Below, one piece after another: positions 38,104 through 49,331 of a stretch of DNA of 64,000 nt. The position numbers were made by a program, and so were the translations under genes. The stretch's first letter is position 1, and each line of letters opens with the position of its first letter. Origin of the DNA: Rhabditophanes sp. KR3021 (taxonomy: Eukaryota > Nematoda > Chromadorea > Rhabditida > Alloionematidae); the NCBI GenBank assembly GCA_963281155.1, contig CAUJLY010000001.1, forward strand, positions 8,370,001 through 8,434,000, given 5' to 3'. The notes beneath the pieces are model-generated. The model made no database searches. It saw only the letters and a list, made by a program, of their open reading frames with translations, and was not told where the DNA came from.

Positions 38104-39440
38104 GTGATAGCACAAAGTAGAAAGCAACTTTTAAAAATAATAATTAAGTTAAGAGGACCCATCTTCTGTCTATTGGTTATCATTTTTAACTTCCTATTAG
38201 ATCACATCCCGCAAGTACATTAAGAGGTGATGTTTGGGGCGCGGATGGGGATACTTTTATTATCTTTTGGTTAAAACAAATTTCATTCAACTAAGAAGAG
38301 GTATATACTAGCTAGTAGTCTGATTTATGCTGATTAAAAATGTCGGCATATTTTTGCCTTAGCTTTTTGGGTGTAATAAATTCTTTTTACTAAGAAACAC
38401 ATTTTAATAGAGATATGTATTAGACGTTTCTAATTAATGATACTGTCTAATTTTTGAGATTTTAAATGATTTGTTGTGTTTTCGGGGGACTAAATAAATA
38501 AGTTTCGTTTCAGATTGAATATGTGACATCGGTTCATGGAATTTCATGGTATCAGGTTAAGGAAAAAGCTTTGACGATTGCTCAGACCATCTATGCTAAA
38601 GTGCCCCTTTCCTTGCCGAGGATCGATATTAATTTAGGGTGGGTGGCAAGATTCATGACGCGATGTGAGAATGTAATACCGAAAATCCCACCACCTTCGA
38701 ATCATGGACACAGCCACACTCATACCAATAATAGTAGCTCCAATTATTCAGCTCCTGCTCCGTCTCCAAGACTCCAACAACCACCCTCCAATCCTATCCA
38801 ACCCCCCACTCCCGTCCAAAATAATTTAATTTTAATGCAACTACTACAAGGAACATCTTTTTCGCAATCGCTTTTATCAAACAACGGAATCTTTCGAAAC
38901 ACGCCAATTCCGCTGAACCCTCAATTGATGAATATGATCATACATGTCCAAGCCAGAAATCTCATAGCAGCTCAACAAAATGCTCAACAATCAAAGAATC
39001 AGATTGAATTGGAAGCGATGGGTGAAAAGAATGTGGATGGAAGCCCATCTCCTGTTAATTTTGGAAGTCCAGTGGAAGAATCAGGGAATAGTTCGTCATC
39101 AGCTTCTACTACGCCCAATTCACCTCCACCAGTGGATGTTGGGACCAAAAGTTCGGGGAGTCGTAGAAAGACCGTTACGCCAAAGAAAGCTACTAGCATG
39201 CCTTTCGTTGGAAAAGCTACAACTCAGGAAGATAATTCCTACGACGAAGGTTTCAATGAATCTGAAAGCTCACTCAACTCAGCTTCAAAGGAAGATTTTG
39301 AGGAATTATTAGACGAGGAAAACAATTGCCTCCACCAATCCCTGGAGAAACCTTCTAACGTCGCTGAAATGACTTCCGAAATCCTAGATCAACTGTCAGA
39401 ACATTACGACACTCAAAATTATCAACTTTCCAATCATTAA
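37486..39440 (+). CDS. Pogo/CENP-B-derived DNA-binding protein (Brinker-type plus CENPB-type HTH, no transposase domain)
   Basis: Exons 37486-37679, 37722-37793, 37840-37936 and 38514-39440, giving 429 residues. Residues ~50-85 form a Brinker/psq-like helix-turn-helix: SKLDIIDLAKFIGNRAAGRE then FNVAESSIREWKKNEVKLR. Residues ~115-180 resemble the CENPB/Tc5 helix-turn-helix: a first helix, GISWYQVKEKALTIAQTIY, and NLGWVARFMTRCENV. This order is that of pogo-family transposases such as POGK, but no DDE nuclease follows. Instead there are ~250 residues of Pro/Ser/Gln/Asn-rich, probably disordered sequence with an acidic tail. A nuclear DNA-binding regulator is the likely role. A TTTCAG acceptor ends 4 nt before the ATG (trans-splicing or a 5' exon). 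It is preceded by the 10-kb desert. Confidence 0.75.
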
Positions 39441-40612
39441 TTTTAATCAAAACTGGTTCTGTAAATATTGTTTATTAGCCACATTTGCACGGTGCCACCC
39501 AAAAGACCATCAAGCAAGATGAATACTTTTATTTTTTAGTAGATGCGATTAGATTTTATTTGAAAAAACATTCATTTTTAATGTTCATCTAAGATTTTTA
39601 TGTCAAAGTATTCTTATTAGAACAGGGTTTAATAATCTTTTTATATAATATTAATTGCACAATGTCTCATATACTTATATTTCCTGTCAATATGTATAGA
39701 AAAGAATATTTCTATCTTGAAGATAGACAAACCAAATTGACAAAAGCCTTATTTGCCATTTGATGTGCCTTTCCCTTGTCCTAATGGATTAGAAGAATCT
39801 TTTTAAATTGTACCTTTCTATATAATTGAATAATAAATTTTATTTGTTTATCTCTCTGCATAGCTTCATCAAATGATTGACATCTAAAACAAAATAAAAT
39901 ACCAATTACAAAAATTAATCTCAAAAAGTAAGTAACTAATTCACAATCGACTACACCCACAAATCTCTTTTTACTCTTTCAGAGATAAGGACTTTATCAA
40001 AAAGTCAACATGATTATTAATTTGTATATATTTATTAAGAGATTGTAGGCCATTTACCGTCGTCAAAGAGATCATTTCTTTTAAATGGGCCCAAATTATA
40101 TAAAAAGGTGTAAGTTTGTTTTGTTGGGTGATTATATAATTTGATCCGACATAAGTCAAGTCGATTAAGACAAATGAGAGATTAGTTTAATAAACATCTG
40201 TTTAAATGTTAGTATGACTTTTATTTTCAAATGTTACTTATCTTATTGAATGTGTTTTATTTGAAAGTGATGTGTACATTGATTTTATAAAGCTATTGAT
40301 AAAATGACTGGTCAATTAGCGAATATGTTCCTTTCACTGTTGCCATTAAACAAAAGTGGTTTCGTTTCAGGTTGCAATATTTTTTTATTAAATCACTTTA
40401 GAATGTACACGTTCATGAGGTTGGTGAGGAGATTGTATTTGTCAAGTTTTGTTAAGTATTTATTTATTTCACTTCAATATGTATTAACATCTTTTTTTTC
40501 AGACAATTAAAGAAGTGCTTCTTATTGAGGTACACTTTTTGAGTTGTACTTAATTATTTGTTTCCTAAGAGACGTTTATATATTTTTGTCTATTAATAAT
40601 TTTGTGGGTATA
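39441..40612. other. Intergenic; nothing firm
   Basis: AT-rich. A 68-codon open stretch at 40304-40510 begins MTGQLANMFL and is followed by acceptor-like AGs. It could be an untranslated leader of the next gene but shows no family content. Confidence 0.4.
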
Positions 40613-43527
40613 ATGTGCAATTTAATTAAATTATTGGTATTGTTGGTTGGTACTAGTAGTTTGGTGACATCCAATCCAGTAGCTTTGACTGTTCTCAAGC
40701 CGCAATGGGAACACGTGAACATAGTAGCGAATGGAAATGAGACGTCGGGAATATTCTTCAGAATTTCTCAGAAAGGAGTCGACTATCTAACTGATCTGGT
40801 TGAAGAAGCAATTCCGATGTTGATGGAACGAATTCATTTACCTGATTTTACTGTCAAAATTGTCTCAGCTACTGAAAATATCATCAAAACCTTTGACAGA
40901 CCTACCATCAAAACAAATTTCATGAATGGAAAAGGTGTTAGTGTAAATCTTGGTCTTCCAAAAGTATTTATCATGGGTGATTTAGTGGCTGATTTGATGA
41001 TTGCTGTCTACAAAGCTTCTTATACTTTAAATATCACAAATTTGGTCATCGATATGGATGTTGATATTAAACGGGAGGTCAATAATTCAAAGACATTTGT
41101 AAATGTTACTAAATGTGCCATGACTCAAAACTATGCTAACATAGTCTTTTATGGGGAAGATGGAGAAAATATTAACGGGATAAAAAATGAAATTATTAGT
41201 ACATTGGAAGAACAAATTTCTACACACATCTGTGGATTGACTTATATGCTGAAAGGTTTTTTGGAGGCAGTTGTTGAGGAAAGTCACAAGAAAAGAGATA
41301 GAGTTGATGATAGTTTGGTGAAGAAGGAACCACGTTTCGAGGAGTTTTTATGTTCAAATAAAATTTATAATGAAGAAGAGGAAGGAGAAAGCGATGTTGA
41401 GGAAGAAGCACATCACAATTCTACTTCAAATATTAACATTTCAGATTGGGGGATTGACTTGTCTTTGAAATATCCTATTACTGTCTCTGACAAAGATCTT
41501 TTGTTTGGAATTGATGCCGGAGCTCTTTATTTAGGTGACCAGTTCTGTTGTCTTCATTTAATAATATTTAATCTTAGGTAATCAAGGGAACGATCAAAAA
41601 TTAAAATCCAAACGTTGATTCGAAAGGATAAAAAATAGTAATTAAGTGATGTATTTTGTTTAGGTTTTCGGTGCATACCTCAGACCTTAGTTCCAACAAT
41701 TGTTCAGAACAGCATACTCGTATGCTAGGCTTCATTGCTGGTTAAGTCGTCAAGATACATTGGTACCAATTGCCTCTTGCTATGCAAAAGATCCGTAATC
41801 TTGGTCTCTTTCGCATTCGAAGGAATGAATCTTGAGAAATGATGTTGAGTTAGCCATTTGCGACCATTAAATCTTGTTTGCAAAGAACCAGAGACCCACA
41901 ATACAAAATAGCTTCTATAAATTGTTCACGACACAACAATATAATCGACATTTGCTGGGATGTCTAACAAGACGTAAAATTATTGGTTTCCCGTGCTTGT
42001 CTTGCGAGACTTAGCCTTCTTAAGAGCATCCTTTAGCTTCTTTATCAATTGTTCATCATCTAACTGCTTGCCTTATGAGTACTCTTTTAAGTATTTGATA
42101 AGCTGCTTTCTTTGAGAAGTAATCGTCTTCCCCGATGATTGGTTTGGCATTGTCTCTGAGATGCAACAAATTCATCCATTCTGTTAGTTTGCCACCAACT
42201 AAGCATCTAAAGTCATCATCAGATTTGTACTTAACAAGCATACCCAAATGTTTGATTGTATCATCAGTCAAACACTTAAATTCTTTTCCAGGAAGCTTAT
42301 TCGTAAGAACACTGGCAAGAGCATAGTTGTCCATAAATGTTTGGTAATGTCCATTTATTCTCTTCGAACGAAGCTTTGAAATCATCAATTCAAGTTGCGC
42401 TTCGTCATTTCTTCTTTCGATCTGATTGGTTGACACTCTCGGAAGAGATTGAGTAACTTCTTACACGACTGCTAAATGTATTGATTATAATTGATACTTA
42501 CCTTCTTCATCTACTTTTGGTTTCATAGCATTACATCTTTTGAAAGGCAAACTCTTGCCTGAATCAATGTTTCCGGGGCATCTCTAATTTGTGTTTCACA
42601 ACTATGGAGTTGAGTAAAGATATTGTATAAATGAACAAGCAATTTGCTAAAAAAAGACACTTTTCCGATATCTCATTAAAACACAAAATTAATTATACAT
42701 TCACATTTATAACGATTAATAATCTGTGTAGGTGAATCTGCTCAAAATGTCTCGAAACCACAAGAATTAAATATCAACATTTTAAAAGATCAAATGATTG
42801 GATTTATCATAACTGAATATGTACCTAATACTTTCTTTGACCATATTCATAAAAATGGAATTGGTATTATTAGTAAGGAATTGAATGAAAATGATGCTCC
42901 CAAGTATTTGAAAAAGATTATTCGTGCTTTTTGTTCCACATGTAAGGTTCTGATTAAGGCTAATTTGACAGAGTAAGTTAGGGATCGTATTATATTCATT
43001 TATTTTTCAGTCCAATTGTAACAAAGATTACAAAGAACGGAATTCAAGTCAATGTATCAGGAGACTTCGGTGTGTATTTCGACCGCAACGCAGCTCAAAC
43101 AAATTTAATATCAGGTGATCTGACGTTTGAAACAACCTTACGTCCACATATTAGACATTCCCGTATCTTCGGCGATTTGGCCTTAACAGCGGTTGATATT
43201 AATTTCAGTAAAATTGGAATGAATGGCTTACTAGCTAATCCTTTGAGAAAAGCAGTAAACTTCATCATTCCCAAAATGTTCTGGCCTTTACTGAAAAAAC
43301 GATTGAGATTTGCAATTGAAAGAAAGGGAATCAAGTTGCCGACGATGTGTGGTGTAGAATTTGAAAAACTGCACATTGAACATCAGCAACACGCTACAGT
43401 TATTTCATCCGACTTGTCGATTGACATCCACCACATGGTAAAAGCATTCAAAATGTTCATGGAAGAAAAAGTACAAAAGAAAATTCTCCAAAATGAAGAT
43501 TTAAAGGGCATCCTCAGATACTATTAA
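40613..43527 (+). CDS. LBP/BPI/CETP-family lipid-binding secreted protein (first of a tandem pair)
   Basis: Exons 40613-41534, 42732-42972 and 43011-43527, giving 559 residues. A signal peptide (LIKLLVLLVGTSSLVTS) precedes the N-terminal barrel, which starts GIFFRISQKGVDYLTDLVEE, the classic 'R.t.kGl.y......' opening of this family. The two-barrel layout is present: an acidic linker (YNEEEEGESDVEEE) and then ISDWGIDLSLKYP, LFGIDAGALYLG, IITEYVPNTFFDHIHKNG and a C-terminal barrel ending in ILRYY. Potential N-glycosylation sites and a family cysteine pair are visible. Homologues bind phospholipid, LPS or yolk-type lipid in extracellular fluid (nematode example: NRF-5). Intron 1 is ~1.2 kb and contains an antisense ORF. 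The alternative ATG at 40544 would put residues before the signal peptide. Confidence 0.88.
41980..42600 (-). pseudogene. Unidentified antisense coding segment inside the first LBP intron
   Basis: An open segment on the minus strand (42436-42056) encodes a charged, helical sequence: RRNDEAQLELMISKLRSKR, FMDNYALASVLTNKLPGKEF, LVGGKLTEWMNLLHLRDN and KKAAYQILKRVLIRQ. Downstream, in another frame, coding sense continues as LDDEQLIKKLKDALKKAKSR and ends at 41980. Upstream, across a GTAAGT intron, come SGKSLPFKRCNAMKPKVDEE. Codon texture and the lysine-rich tail suggest a real protein, but the frame break near 42065 and the absence of a clear start favour a decayed gene copy. Family not recognised. 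Confidence 0.35.
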
Positions 43528-43757
43528 TTTTTCTTTCTTTTTAATAAACGAACATATTTTTTAAATTATTTACTATTAAGAGGGGGGCTTGTGGATGGTG
43601 ATTGAGTAAAGTAGGTTGCTTTGATATTTATGATATGTGTAGTTGATTGAAAGCATCTGTTCAGTGTCTTTTTATTTTGAGAAAAAGGTAAACTTCAAAA
43701 TATTTGTGTTTGTCATTATTGAACGATACTTTTTATTATTTGTTAAGCTGTTTAATT

Positions 43758-45495
43758 ATGAAGTTGTGGGTTTTGTTTTTTATTTGGATTGTTTTTGTTG
43801 AAGCACAATATCCTGAATCACAAGAAGTTGATGGGGCAGAAGGTCCTGGCATCTATTTTAGGATTTCAGAAAGAGGTCTCAAATATTTAACTAATTTGAC
43901 TGAGCAAGTTATTCCTAGGCTCATGGAAAGGTTGATGCTACCTAATTATGAGTCTGCCAATATTAATGTAACTGAAACTTTGATTAAAAAATTCGAAAAG
44001 CCCGAGCTTAATGTGAACTTTGTTAATAGAGAAGGTAAAATATGATTTAAATTACTTATGCATCCTTTCAGCCATTGAATTAAAACTGAAAATTCCCGAA
44101 GTTTCTTTGCTCGGAGATGTAAAGGCAAATTATCTCGGATGGAACTACAAAGTATCTTTCTCCATTGATATCCGTAACCTAGAAATTGACATGCGAGTCA
44201 AAGTTATCAAAAATGAAATTACAAACGAAACATATATTACTGTTCATGAATGTAATTTAACTAAAAATTACGCAACTGTCCTCTTTCATGGCAAAGACGC
44301 TCATCATTTAAATTCCTTCAAAGGCTTACTAAACAAGTTAATTCATTCCGAAATATCAGATGCTATTTGCAATTTGCCTTATAATATCAAAAGTTTCCTT
44401 GAAATGGAAAATAAAATCGGAATGCAGAAAAGAGAAAAAGCTGTTTTGGCAGCAAGTGAACCCACTGGAGAAGAAGAATATTATTACAATACATTGCCTG
44501 AAGTTTTGTGTTTGAATTACTTTCAGGGAAGCGGTTTAGACAATGTTTCTGCCTCAAATGAGGTAGCTTTTGATTTGAACAAAAATACGGGTATTCAAAT
44601 TGAGGATTGGGGGATTGATTTTTCACTGAAACATCTGGATACATTTTTGCATAATGATATTGTCTTTGGAATTGATGGGACAATTTTATATCTGGGTCAA
44701 AAGCCACAGAACGTGACCAGATCTAGTTTGTTTAAATTCGATTTAATGAGAGAAAGAATGCTTGGGCTTGTAATCACAGAATACGTTGCAAATACATTCC
44801 TCCAACATTTATACATCCACCAAGTCGGCACCCTGACTGAACAATTTTTACCTAACGATGCCCCTCGCATGCTTCGCAAAGTTCTCAACACATTCTGCTC
44901 AACTTGCAAATTAGTTTTAAATGCAAACTTGACAAAGTAAGGGCCTTGTCAAAACATTAGTTAATTTACACTTTCCAGAAGAGCAACACTTGTCATTTCG
45001 AAAGATGGAATTCAATTAAATCTGTCTGGAGAATTTAGTATTTCTTTTATCAAGCGTGGCTCTAGTAGATGTGCTTTGAAAGCAGATATTGCTTTTTTGG
45101 TTAATGCAAAGCCAATGGCATATAATTCAACTATTTATGGTGGTTTATTTTTGAAAAATGTTGAATTTAAAGTTAAAGAGATTGGAGTGGGAGGCTTTGT
45201 GGGGCGAACTTTGAAGAATGGGCTGAATGCTATTGTAAGAAAGATATTTTGGCCTGCTCTTGAAAAGAAAATCAAATATCTATTAAATCAAGAAGGCATT
45301 ATGTTGCCAAATATATGTGGAGTAAATTTGGAGCATTTGGATATAAAATATGTTGATGGGGCAGTCATAATTTCATCAGATTTTACATACGATATAGATC
45401 ACTTGGCAGGAGCTTTTACTCAATTTATTGACGGGCGAGTACAAGCAAAGTTGCAGCAGAATCAAAATGTTAATGATATTCTACGGAATTATTGA
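43758..45495 (+). CDS. LBP/BPI/CETP-family lipid-binding secreted protein (second of a tandem pair)
   Basis: Exons 43758-44034, 44072-44936 and 44979-45495, giving 552 residues. A paralogue of the preceding gene: signal peptide (LWVLFFIWIVFVEA), GIYFRISERGLKYLTNLTEQ, VIPRLMERL, an acidic linker, IEDWGIDFSLKHLD, FGIDGTILYLGQKPQNV, VITEYVANTFLQHLY, NDAPRMLRKVLNTFCSTCK and a C-terminal domain ending ILRNY. The last intron sits at the homologous codon after ANLT(D/K) in both genes. The first intron here (44035-44071) is absent from gene 1, and gene 1's long intron after YLG is absent here. A secreted lipid carrier or pathogen-lipid sensor is the family role. Only 230 nt separate the two genes, so local duplication is the source. 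Confidence 0.88.
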
Positions 45496-45749
45496 ATAAA
45501 TAAGAGTAAATATCTACATGTATCCCTATTTATCTGTTTTTCATTAATAAATGATTGCTTTTACTTAGTGTGGGCAAAAATCAAATGTTCAAATGATTTT
45601 GAATGGAAGATTCTTTACCTTGTTATTGATACGTAATCTATTTGATATGTTGCATCATTGTTAAACGCCTTGTTCATTACATCTACATATATATTGACTC
45701 ACGATGGTGATCTCTTAAGTCCGTAATCAGTTTCTGAAGGACGGTATAT

Positions 45750-46590
45750 GGTCAATTTGTTCAACTTGTAATTAAGAACGCTCTAGCGAAATGTCGTCAG
45801 ACGGCCACCCATTTAAATCACAGTATCAATGCTGCAGAAGAATTTAGGAACAGTACTTTCAAATAGTTGAAATCAACTTTGGAGACCCATCGTTCAATTG
45901 CAACGTACCCCAACAGAAATTACATCCAGGCATTTTCTTTCTTGTCACCAAATGAAATAAAGTTAGTTGGTAGTCTAAATAATTGTTTAAAGTATTTTGA
46001 AACCAGAAACTTAACGTCACAATTTGTCACGGCTAGTTTAATTATTTCTACCTTGTCTGCTTTAACTAGGGCTCTACAAAAGAATAGAACTAAATGTAAA
46101 ATTTCACTTCAAATATCGACTCAGTTATTTCTACGTTTGAAACTAAATTGAATACTCACAAGTTGAATGATTTTGTGTGCGAAGTGTTATTAATGGATCC
46201 ACGATTAAAGTGCAATTCACACCTTTTAAATAGAGAGGGTTTTTTTAATTGAAACAAAAGTCATTAATCGTTAGCATTCCATTTTCGGTGAGAATAAGAC
46301 TGACAACTTGAATAAGAACATTATAACAGATTCGTTTGAGAATGAATTTTGGGATGAATTAACTGACAAAAGTTGAGTTAACAAAAGTACCATTCAAAGT
46401 GAGTTCCAGCAATATCCACATTTGCCAGGAATTTCAAGATTCAATGATCCATTGTTGTTCCTTAATGAGCATAAATCTGCATTACCATCTCTCAGTAAAC
46501 TTGCCTCGTTTTATGCGTTCCACCCAGTAGTGTCGATTCAGAGCTTTTTTTCTCAAATGTATCACACATGTGTTTTATTTAAATAATATT
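45750..46590 (+). mobile_element. Dead hAT (BED-finger type) transposase relic
   Basis: Discontinuous plus-strand frames reproduce the 3' half of a hAT transposase. An open stretch at 45867-46151 reads STLETHRSIATYPNRNYIQAF, with the family's helical 'L.PF...T..LS'-like layout. After a stop comes VLLMDPRLKCNSHLLN, matching the universal 'LDPR.K' motif. Further on, in another frame, DPLLFLNEHKSALPSLSKLA then SFYAFHPVVSIQS and FFFSNVS correspond to the C-terminal dimerisation domain ('P.L..LA..YL.IP.sS..SER.FS'). Stops and frameshifts make it non-functional. Terminal inverted repeats were not found. Confidence 0.7.
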
Positions 46591-47041
46591 ATGATACAAT
46601 TTTGTGGAAATACATAATATTTTTCTTAATTAACTTAATAACAACCTGTATAATTTTGTTGCCAGTGAAATCTTAGAAAAGAAACTAGGTTTGAAGTTTA
46701 CAATTGAGTTCATTAACAAACTTTACATCAAACTGTCGGTAAATTAAGTAGGTATGAATTTGTTACGGCAGTAATGCTTTTGTTTCCACTTAATACATCT
46801 GATGAGCAATATTCTAAATTTAAAAGAGTGGTATCGTGAATGAATAATCTCAAAAATGTAACGATTACAGATTACTTTTATCCTAAGTATTCGTTTTTAA
46901 ATATCTTTTTACGTATTATGCCTGTGTTTGGCAAAGATGGGTTAAGTAGATAAAAAATAAGTTTGTTAAGCTAATCATGCTATAAATTCCTTTATTACAC
47001 AAATCCTTTTCAGATTAAGTTAAAAACAATCAATTCGGAAA
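46591..47041. other. Intergenic; nothing recognised
   Basis: AT-rich flank of the hAT relic up to the 3' end of the Kelch gene. Confidence 0.5.
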
Positions 47042-48127
47042 TTACAACCCGCTCATCGAACATCCAATCAATTCAAAGGGCAATTGAAGCTCAGTATCAT
47101 TCCATATATCCTCTTTGATATCATATACACAAACATTCCTTGAACTTTTCATTATATTCTTCTTGACTTGCTTATTCAAACCACCCAGCAAGTAAATTTT
47201 GCCATGCCTATAAACAGCATTAGCCATCGTTACTTCGCGGGTAAATGGAGCTGAGGTTCTATATTCGTTTTTCCTTATATCATAGATGATGTTGCTTTTG
47301 ACAGATTTATGACCATCATAACCCCCGATTAAATAGATATCAGTTGGAGTTGTGACGATGGCTGGTTGAAAAGTTAGGAGATTCGAATGTCTTAGATTAC
47401 TCCAATTTTTGGTACGTGGGTCGTATCTAAAAGAGTATAAACGATTTTGCATTTTTAAGTTACCTTTTAAGTGTATTGTGATGAATAGTTCCTGAAACAT
47501 AAATTACGCCATCCGATGTTGTAGCGGAGATTGCTCTTTCCTTGTGAGGAAGTGGCGGGCCTTCATACCAGCAATTGTATTCAGCACAATATCTGAAAAG
47601 TACACTTTAAAAAAGACATCCAATGTTGACAACATACTTTTCAACACTTTTCAACTTCATTTCTTTTGAATTGTTACCACCAATTGCATAGATGGTGTCA
47701 TTAACCTTAGCACTAGCAAACAAAGATCGTTTAGTTGATAATTTTGCAATATGTGATTGGACTGTTAAATTTTCCAAGTTTAAGCTGTAGAAAAAAGAAA
47801 TTGATATTAAGAGATGGATATAAAGTACCTACTAACCATTCCATATCATCAACAAGCTCATCATTTCTTTCACCGCCAAATATAAAAATGCGATTGCCAA
47901 GTTTTTCGGAACAATGCGATATGCGAGGTAACATTGTTGCCGAAATGGAATCATATCTTAGGAAACAACAATCGAAAAACGATATCCGCGAGGGTGTTCT
48001 GAATCCACCAACTAAATAAATAAACAACACACAATAAATTGGTTTTCAACTTACAAAACAACGACACACATTCCTCAGACTTTTGACTTGTACATAAATC
48101 TAAATCACTTCTCCATTCTTTATCCAT
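47042..48127 (-). CDS. Kelch-repeat protein without BTB domain
   Basis: Exons 48127-48055, 48011-47837, 47784-47638, 47592-47464 and 47426-47042, giving 302 residues. At least five Kelch blades can be counted from their beta-strand/GG signatures: RIFIFGGERNDE, TIYAIGGNNSKE, VIYVSGTIHHN (degenerate), IYLIGGYDGHKS and IYLLGGLNKQ. Each is followed by an aromatic 'Y...W' strand (YCAEYNCWYEGPPLP, YDPRTKNWSNL, YDIKEDIWNDT). The N-terminal ~30 residues are polar, with no BTB/BACK domain upstream, so it is shorter than typical Kelch ubiquitin-ligase adaptors. Probably a beta-propeller interaction protein; partner unknown. All introns are 37-54 nt. Confidence 0.82.
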
Positions 48128-49331
48128 TGTAACCAATATAAATATAACAAGTTATCCCACACACATTCCTAGCTTGTTCAAGCTAATTGCAAAAAGTTAT
48201 AAATGATTCAAATTTACTCATTCTACGACCTATTTAAGTAATAAAAAATTGTTATCAAATAAATTTATAAAGATAGTGGAATGATCGTTCACTTAGCATT
48301 CTTTTGTTGATCTAATACTTTAATGATGAACTTTCAGATTTGATTTTTTAGATAATGCATATGGCTTTTTGAAAGTAACTAATTAATTGACCAAACTATC
48401 AGTACTACATATCTACATATTCGGAAGTTAAAAACATCCAAACCCATACAAATATCATTTCTTATCAGTTAACTTTATTACTTTTGTTGGTTTTTGATAA
48501 GAGCCATTAACAATTCATATCATTTTATTATTTTGTGAAGCAGGAAATTGGTGTAAATTATAAATCTAATCAAAAATACTTGTTATTAATAAATTATTTC
48601 CTTGTATGTGCCATTCTTTAAAATATTTCTTAAAAGTTTAAAGATTGCCTGAACCTGAACTTCTTTTGATTGACGTCAAGAAACAAAAACATGATGACAA
48701 CAAGATACTTAGAAGCATTAGCAATACTTAGTAAAATTGATGAGCAAGTTCAAATCTTGGCATTCCAATAAAATAGAGTAATATTTTTTGATATGGTAAG
48801 GCTTATCACTACTGCAATTATTGGTAGATTTAGCAAAGATATTAAGTGTGTTTGGTGTTGATTTAATCTCTCCTAGATGGGTGGCAATTTAATATTTAAA
48901 ATGTTTTTATTTTTATTCATTTTTCCTATTAATCTTTGTGGTAAGTAGATTCCCACTAATCTTTTAAAGCTAAATTGCCTTGCTTGAAACAAATCAACAT
49001 TATGTATACATATTTGATAACAGTATCTTATTTGTCTTGTATGAGATAATTAAAGTGACATCACCTACGTCAATTCCAAAACATAAACCGACATTTAAAG
49101 TAATTTTTGTTAATCTTTAACATCTTACACATGAACAAAATTAGTCACTTACTTTAAGTGAAATTAATTAAAAACAAAAAATAAAATGTGGATAAACGTG
49201 ATATGTTTATTAAAAACATAAATTGTAATTGAAAAGTAAAAGGAAGCTTATAGTTGGTTACATATAAATTGTATATTCAAGTAGTTGTTTAAAGTCCAAA
49301 ATAAATTGATAAATGCTTCAATTTTGACAAG
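48128..49331. other. Intergenic; nothing recognised
   Basis: AT-rich spacer between two minus-strand genes; no supported exon or RNA gene. Confidence 0.5.
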
